Assembly (NCBI RefSeq): GCF_024172165.1
Contig: NZ_JAMZEB010000002.1
Coordinates: 2,811,501-2,875,500 of the forward strand
Direction: 5' to 3'
DNA: 64,000 nucleotides
Origin: Nonomuraea thailandensis
Lineage (GTDB): Bacteria > Actinomycetota > Actinomycetes > Streptosporangiales > Streptosporangiaceae
The position numbers and the translations under genes were made by a program. Numbering within the stretch: the stretch's first letter is position 1; each line of letters begins with the position of its first letter. Of this stretch, positions 59,533-64,000 are shown piece after piece. Under the pieces are notes generated by a model, which had not been told where the DNA came from, did no database searches, and worked only from the letters and a program-made list of their open reading frames with translations.

Positions 59533-60162
59533 TCAGCCGGCCAGCCGCTCCAGCGGGCGCCTGGCGTCCTGCTCGCCGTCGCCCCGCGTCCCCGCCCCGG
59601 GCTCGTCGCGCTCAGCGCCCCTCCGCACGATGTCCTCCGCGCCCCTCCGCACGATGTCCACCGTGACGAACTGCGCCCGCCCCGGGTGCCGTCGCACGCG
59701 GACGGAAGCGGCGCAGCAGGCCGCCGCTATTTCCGCGCCGAACGCCTCGAAGTCGTCGGCGCAAATCCCCGCCCGGAGCAGAATGAAAGCCCTTTCCCCG
59801 GAATCGGTCGGCGTTATCCAGAGGATCAGCGGAATTCTGCCTCCGCGGGTGTGCATGGACGTCTCCGCGCACACCCGCTGGATCCGGTGCCGGGAAAACA
59901 CGCACCAGAAGTGCCGCAGCATCCATTTCCGGCCGGCCGGCACCGTGGCGGGCACGCCCACGGGGCCCGCCAGCGCGACCGGCGCCCACCACATTCCCTG
60001 GCCGAGGGCGGTCGCGATCACGACCGCCGCCCCGGCCGCGAGCGCCAGCAGGACGATCTCCGTACGCCACCGCCACAGCCGCGTGACCAGCCCGGGGCCC
60101 GGCTCAAGCAGCAGGCCCTCGGCCGCCGCGTACGGGTTGTGGCGCGGATTACGCGGGAACAT
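59533..60162 (-). CDS. Membrane protein of the type found beside conjugative FtsK/TraB genes
   Basis: 209 aa with two hydrophobic helices near residues 35-80 (EIVLLALAAGAAVVIATAL and WWAPVALAGPVGVPATVPAG), then a soluble domain (RIPLILWITPTDSGERAFILLRAGICADDFE ... RVRRHPGRAQFVTVDIVRR). I recall proteins of this layout next to FtsK/TraB-like genes in actinobacterial integrative elements, but no such gene is in the window. A repeated DIVRRGAE/DIVRRGAE segment near the C-terminus comes from an 18-bp direct repeat. ATG at 60162 is preferred over TTG at 60171. Overlaps the preceding gene by 14 nt. Confidence 0.7.
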   Translation of the reverse strand: MFPRNPRHNPYAAAEGLLLEPGPGLVTRLWRWRTEIVLLALAAGAAVVIATALGQGMWWAPVALAGPVGVPATVPAGRKWMLRHFWCVFSRHRIQRVCAETSMHTRGGRIPLILWITPTDSGERAFILLRAGICADDFEAFGAEIAAACCAASVRVRRHPGRAQFVTVDIVRRGAEDIVRRGAERDEPGAGTRGDGEQDARRPLERLAG

Positions 60163-60451
60163 GACGACCAACTCCTCCGGCCGACGGCTCCCGGGCGGCC
60201 CCCGGTCCGGCGAGGCGGGCCGCCTTCAGCGCGTCGAAGCGCGGGTCGCGATACCGCCGGGAGCCGAACCCCGTTCTGGTGACCGTCCACCCGTACTGGC
60301 GGGCCCGCTCGTCCCGGTCCGCGCACAACGCCCGGTCGGCGCGCGCCAGCAGCTCGCTGACGTAGGACCTGATTCGCGATACTCGCGCGGCGACGTGAAG
60401 CATTTCGGCCACCACTCCCCCTCCGTCTTTGTCCTTGTGGAAACCCCTCAT
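60149..60451 (-). CDS. Small conserved-type protein upstream of the membrane protein
   Basis: 100 aa, basic. Its centre has a helix (AARVSRIRSYVSELLARADRALCADRDER), followed by a YGWTVTRTGFGSRRYRDPRFDAL block that I associate with small proteins in actinobacterial integrative elements. The ATG at 60451 has no good Shine-Dalgarno and a GTG after GGGGGA (about 13 residues in) is possible. The stop overlaps the start of the next gene, so the two are coupled. Function unknown. Confidence 0.65.
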   Translation of the reverse strand: MRGFHKDKDGGGVVAEMLHVAARVSRIRSYVSELLARADRALCADRDERARQYGWTVTRTGFGSRRYRDPRFDALKAARLAGPGAAREPSAGGVGRHVPA

Positions 60452-60589
60452 ATTCGTGCGCAGGTCGACTGCCGATACCGCCAGTTTGCGCCGCGCCCGC
60501 CAATTCAGCGATAAAGCTGGCTCCCGAGTCGGTGGTTCGGTTTTCCGCACCCGTTGAGCGGGCGAGGGCGGCGGGCTAACGTTTGCCAC

Positions 60590-61267
60590 GTGACGTCCTT
60601 CCGGGTGGTGATCGCCGAGGACCACCTGCTGGTGCGGGCCGGGATCGAGGCCCTCATCGCGACCGAGTCCGGGGCCGAGGTCGTCGGCGTCTGCTCGGGT
60701 TACGAGGCGCTCATGGAATGCGTCGAGAAGGAGCAGCCCGACGTCGTCGTCACCGACATCCGCATGCCGCCGACCATGAGCGACGAGGGCATCAGGGCGG
60801 CCACGACGCTGCGGGCCAGCCACCCCGACGTGGCCGTGCTGGTGCTGTCGCAGTTCCTCGACCCGACGTACCTGCTGGCCCTGATCGAGCAGGGCAGCAG
60901 CAGGCGCGGCTACCTGCTCAAGGAGCGCATCGCCGCGCCCGGCGAGCTGGTCTCGGCGGTGCGCACGGTCGCCTCCGGCGGGTCGTTCATCGACCCCGTG
61001 GTCGTGGAGTCGCTGGTGTCGGCCAAGGCCCGCAACGACGCCGGCACGCTGCGGCACCTGACGCCGCGCGAGCGCGAGACGCTCGCCGAGGTCGCCGCAG
61101 GCCGGTCGAACCTGGCCATCGCGACCGCGTTCAACGTCTCCGAGCGCGCGGTCGAGAAGTACATCAACTCCATCTTCGTCAAGCTCGGCCTGCGCGGCGA
61201 CCGCGACACCAACCGGCGGGTCAAGGCGGTCCTGATGTTCCTCGACTCCGGCTCCCCGCCCGGGTAA
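60590..61267 (+). CDS. NarL/LuxR-type response regulator
   Basis: 225 aa from GTG 60590. The receiver domain has the acidic pair ED (residues 10-11), phospho-acceptor D56 in VVVTDIRMPP and the lysine in GYLLKERI. The C-terminal LuxR-type helix-turn-helix is LTPRERETLAEVAAGRSNLAIATAFNVSERAVEKYINSIFVKLGL. It binds DNA when phosphorylated, most likely by the kinase 0.45 kb downstream, separated by a receiver-only gene on the same strand. Confidence 0.95.
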   Translation: MTSFRVVIAEDHLLVRAGIEALIATESGAEVVGVCSGYEALMECVEKEQPDVVVTDIRMPPTMSDEGIRAATTLRASHPDVAVLVLSQFLDPTYLLALIEQGSSRRGYLLKERIAAPGELVSAVRTVASGGSFIDPVVVESLVSAKARNDAGTLRHLTPRERETLAEVAAGRSNLAIATAFNVSERAVEKYINSIFVKLGLRGDRDTNRRVKAVLMFLDSGSPPG

Positions 61268-61358
61268 GCCGCGGCGGTCAGCCCGGAGCCGGAAATCCGG
61301 CCGGGATAGTGATGGTGGCACCACCGACACGGCGGCGATCGAATGCGACGATCAGCTT

Positions 61359-61742
61359 GTGGACCAACAGCTCGTACGCGTTCTGGTGGTGGACGACCTG
61401 CCGTCGTTCCGCCGGGCCGTGGCCGGCGTGATCGCGGTGGTGGACGGGTTCGTGCTGGCGGGGGAGGCGGCCAGCGGCGAGGAGGCGCTCGACTTCCTGC
61501 GCCACCACCCTGTCGGGATGGTGCTCATGGACGTGAACATGCCCGGCATGGGCGGCCTGGAGGCGGCCCGGCGGATCAAGTGCGGGCATCCGGACGTCAC
61601 CGTGGTGCTGCTGTCGGTCAACAACACCGAGGACCTGCCTCGTGACGCGATGGTGCTGGGGGCCCATTATCGGCACAAGGACCGCTTCGGCCCCGACGAA
61701 CTGGAGGCGTTGTGGAGCGACGGGGGGCGCGCAGACTCTTAG
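61359..61742 (+). CDS. Receiver-only response regulator
   Basis: 127 aa with no output domain. Acidic pair DD (residues 12-13), phospho-acceptor D58 (MVLMDVNMPGMGG), Ser in LLSVN and the conserved Lys in YRHKDRF are all present, so it should be phosphorylated. Start GTG 61359. The kinase gene begins inside it (31-nt overlap), so they are translationally coupled. Such proteins act as phosphate shuttles or sinks, or bind a partner protein. Confidence 0.92.
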   Translation: MDQQLVRVLVVDDLPSFRRAVAGVIAVVDGFVLAGEAASGEEALDFLRHHPVGMVLMDVNMPGMGGLEAARRIKCGHPDVTVVLLSVNNTEDLPRDAMVLGAHYRHKDRFGPDELEALWSDGGRADS

Positions 61743-64000
61743 CCGGCCTGCGGGGGCATGAGATCATCGAGATCGGCGCGCCGGAGTGGGAGCGGCTGCG
61801 CACCTACATCCAGGCGGACCTGATCGGCGTCGCGGTGGCCGCGGCCTGGGTCGCGGTCCTGTGGGTGGCGGTCCGGCGCGAGGGCTGGCTGCTGGCCATC
61901 GTCGTGCTGCTGCTCACCATGGCGGCGTTCCTGCTGCGCGCCGTCCACCTGATCCACCGCTACCGGCGCTTCGCCGCCGTCGTCGTGTTCGCGCTGTCCA
62001 ACTGGATCGTGGCCGTGGCCGTCACCTCGGTGGTGCCGTTCGCGCTGGCCACGCTGGCGCTGGCGGTGCTGCTGCCGGTGCTGGTGGCCGTGCAGCACAT
62101 GAACCACGAGCGGCTGTCGGCCATGCTCGGCGCGACGATGCTCGTCGGCACGACGCTGGTCGTCGTCGGCTGCCTGACGCCCGGGGTCGGCTTGGAACGG
62201 CTGGTGCCCAAGACGGTCATGGACGCGCTGGCGATCGTGTTCATCCCGTTCATCACGGTCCTGGTGTCGCTGGCCGCATGGCAGAACCACGGCATGCTGG
62301 TCGCCAGGACCGAGGCGCTGCGCGAGTCGCGGGCCCGGCTGGTCGCGGCGGCCGACCGCGAGCGCTGCCAGATCGAGCGCAACCTGCACGAGGGCGCCCA
62401 GCAACGCCTGGCCGCCGCCGCCGAGCAGACGGGCCGGGCGCGGCGGCTGCTGGACGCCGACCCCGCGCAGGCCGGCCCGCTGCTGGCCCGCCTGTCCGAC
62501 GACCTTCAGGAGGCCAGCGCGGAGCTGCGCGGCCTGGCCCACGGCATCTACCCGCCCCAGCTCGGCCAGTACGGCCTGGAGACGGCGCTGCGCGCCGCCG
62601 CCCAGCACGCCCCGATCCCTGCCACCGTGCGCGCGAGCGGCGTGGGCCGCTACCCGCCCGAGATCGAGATCAACATCTACTTCTGCCTGCTGGAGGCCCT
62701 GCGCAACGCGGTCAGGCACGCGGGGGAGCAGGCCACCGTGACCATCACCCTGCAGGACCGCAACGGGCTGTCCTTCGACTTCCGCGACGACGGCTGCGGC
62801 TGCGACCCCGGTCTCGTCCACACCGGCACCGGCATGATCAACATGAACGACCGCCTGGGCGCCATCGGCGGCACCCTCACCGTCGACACCCGGCCGGGCG
62901 GCGGCCTGCGCCTGCACGGGCACCTGCCGCGGTCGGTGCTGGAGAGCGCCGGCGTGGAGCGCTCCCGCCAGGAGCGGGGCGGCACCGTACGCGGCGGGCT
63001 GGAGGCCGTCTGGCACCTCATCGCCAGGCTCTACACCAGCCTCCAGCGCAGCACCCACCCGCACCCCCACCAGTACATCGTCACCGGCCTGTGGGCGATC
63101 ATGGGCGTCACGCTCGGGGCGGGCGCGGTAGCCGCCGCGGCCTTCGCCGGCGTGCACAAGCTCTGGCTGCTCGCCCTGGCCGGCGGGTGCGGCACCGTCG
63201 CCCTGCTGGTCGTGGCGGCGCTGCGGGTCGTCAAGCGCCACCGCATCGAGCACGCCATCGGCCTGTCGGCGGCCATCACCTGGTGCTACGCGCTGACGCT
63301 GACCGCGATGATCCCGGCCGCGCTGCCGTACGCGACGCTGGTGATCGTGTCGCCGGTGCTGCTGTCGGTGGCGTTCCTGCCGCGGCGGCGCTTCAAGGTC
63401 ATCATGGGCTGCACGGTCGCCGCGGCCGTCGCCGTCACGCTCGCCGGCCGGCTGGCGCCCGGCGTCGGGTTCACCGGGAACGCCCCCGGATGGCTGGTCG
63501 CCGCCGTCGTCATCGCCCTGGTCGTGCTGGGCCTGACCCGGGCCTCGTACCTGGCCTGGCACAACCACGTGATGCTGGTGGCCAGGGCGGAGGCGCTGCA
63601 GGAGTCACGCGCCCGCCTGGTGGCGGCGGCCGACAGGGAGCGCCGCCAGATCGAGCGGAACCTGCACGACGGCGCCCAGCAGCGGCTCGTCGCCGCCGCC
63701 GTGCAGTCCAGGGTCGCCCAGCGGCTGATGGACACCGACCCCGCCCAGGCCGTCCCCGTGCTCGCGCAGCTCACCTCCGACCTGCGCGAGGCCCAGGCCG
63801 AGCTGCGCGACCTGGCACACGGCATCTACCCGCCGCAGCTCGCCGAGTCGGGGCTGGAGGCGGCGCTGCGCGCGGCCACGCGCCACTCCCCGCTGCCGAC
63901 CGAGATCCGCGCCGCCGGCCTCGGCCGGTACCCGCCCGAGATCGAGATCAACATCTACTTCTGCCTGCTGGAGGCGCTGCAGAACGCCAGCAAGCACGCG
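61712..64000 (+). CDS. Tandem (double) NarL-type histidine kinase, 3'-partial
   Basis: An uninterrupted frame from GTG 61712 (GGAGG at 61703-61707) to the right edge, at least 763 aa. Unit 1: about six membrane segments (residues about 35-205), a HisKA_3 dimerization helix with H226 (IERNLHEGAQQRL), then an ATPase domain with N-box EALRNAVRHA, DDGCGCD and a GTGMINMNDRLG loop. Unit 2 repeats the plan: about six more membrane segments (about 455-625), H652 (IERNLHDGAQQRL), and the start of an ATPase domain (EALQNASKHA) cut by the window end. The two units share long identical stretches (ESRARLVAAADRER, GRYPPEIEINIYFCLLEAL) 426 residues apart, so an ancestral kinase was duplicated and fused. Partner regulators are the two genes just upstream. 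Confidence 0.9.
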   Translation, partial: MERRGARRLLAGLRGHEIIEIGAPEWERLRTYIQADLIGVAVAAAWVAVLWVAVRREGWLLAIVVLLLTMAAFLLRAVHLIHRYRRFAAVVVFALSNWIVAVAVTSVVPFALATLALAVLLPVLVAVQHMNHERLSAMLGATMLVGTTLVVVGCLTPGVGLERLVPKTVMDALAIVFIPFITVLVSLAAWQNHGMLVARTEALRESRARLVAAADRERCQIERNLHEGAQQRLAAAAEQTGRARRLLDADPAQAGPLLARLSDDLQEASAELRGLAHGIYPPQLGQYGLETALRAAAQHAPIPATVRASGVGRYPPEIEINIYFCLLEALRNAVRHAGEQATVTITLQDRNGLSFDFRDDGCGCDPGLVHTGTGMINMNDRLGAIGGTLTVDTRPGGGLRLHGHLPRSVLESAGVERSRQERGGTVRGGLEAVWHLIARLYTSLQRSTHPHPHQYIVTGLWAIMGVTLGAGAVAAAAFAGVHKLWLLALAGGCGTVALLVVAALRVVKRHRIEHAIGLSAAITWCYALTLTAMIPAALPYATLVIVSPVLLSVAFLPRRRFKVIMGCTVAAAVAVTLAGRLAPGVGFTGNAPGWLVAAVVIALVVLGLTRASYLAWHNHVMLVARAEALQESRARLVAAADRERRQIERNLHDGAQQRLVAAAVQSRVAQRLMDTDPAQAVPVLAQLTSDLREAQAELRDLAHGIYPPQLAESGLEAALRAATRHSPLPTEIRAAGLGRYPPEIEINIYFCLLEALQNASKHA

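Noticed and set aside
61739..63568. A 609-codon open frame on the minus strand opposite the kinase.
   Set aside because: Gln/His/Arg/Asp-rich with no motifs; the + strand frame encodes clear histidine-kinase domains throughout.

Overview
The window is high-GC DNA (roughly 70% G+C by eye) with C/G-ending codons, frequent GTG/TTG starts, a StrR-type regulator, an MbtH protein and NarL-type two-component genes. This points to a filamentous actinomycete. The genus cannot be fixed from the sequence alone; a Streptosporangiales-like organism is only a guess.

Nt 1-46082 is the right-hand part of a large non-ribosomal peptide synthetase (NRPS) cluster. Three co-linear synthetase genes on the + strand (3-12998, the 5' end lying outside the window; 12995-21454; 21454-38094) overlap end to end and finish in a thioesterase. 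They hold one partial and twelve further modules. Reading the adenylation pockets by hand gives: ...X0 - hydrophobic/aromatic - Asp - Asn - Thr - [A-domain-deficient module] - Gly - Ser - X - Y - Y - Asp - Z - TE. No separate epimerization domain is present. Three condensation domains are of a different type (DVYPLAPLQEG start, HHxxxDH core) and look like dual epimerization/condensation domains.

Right of the synthetases lie a 2,3-diaminopropionate (Dap) pathway (SbnB- and SbnA-like, minus strand) and a divergently transcribed stand-alone adenylation protein. The A-domain-deficient module has lost the catalytic core and A8 hinge but keeps A9 and the A10 lysine. The stand-alone protein has the core and A8 hinge but ends just before A9/A10. 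The two pieces are complementary, which suggests an adenylation domain split over two polypeptides that may load Dap. The rest of the cluster is an ABC exporter, an MbtH protein and a StrR/ParB-like activator. A perfect StrR-family operator lies in the exporter/mbtH promoter region, and a second lies inside the regulator gene.

Nt 46083-48465 is a gene-poor stretch followed by a decayed IS1634-type transposase, probably the cluster border. Nt 48587-59239 is general genome content: a cis-prenyltransferase, a GNAT, a pentapeptide-repeat protein, a MarR/EamA divergent pair with a three-site operator array, a GH43-like secreted enzyme, an SMP-30 protein, a 36-bp minisatellite, a long TetR regulator, a cytochrome P450 and a second-type ClpX. 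Nt 59533-60451 has two small genes of the kind found beside conjugation genes in actinobacterial integrative elements. Nt 60590-64000 has a NarL-type response regulator, a receiver-only protein and a histidine kinase carrying two membrane-kinase units in one polypeptide, running off the right edge.
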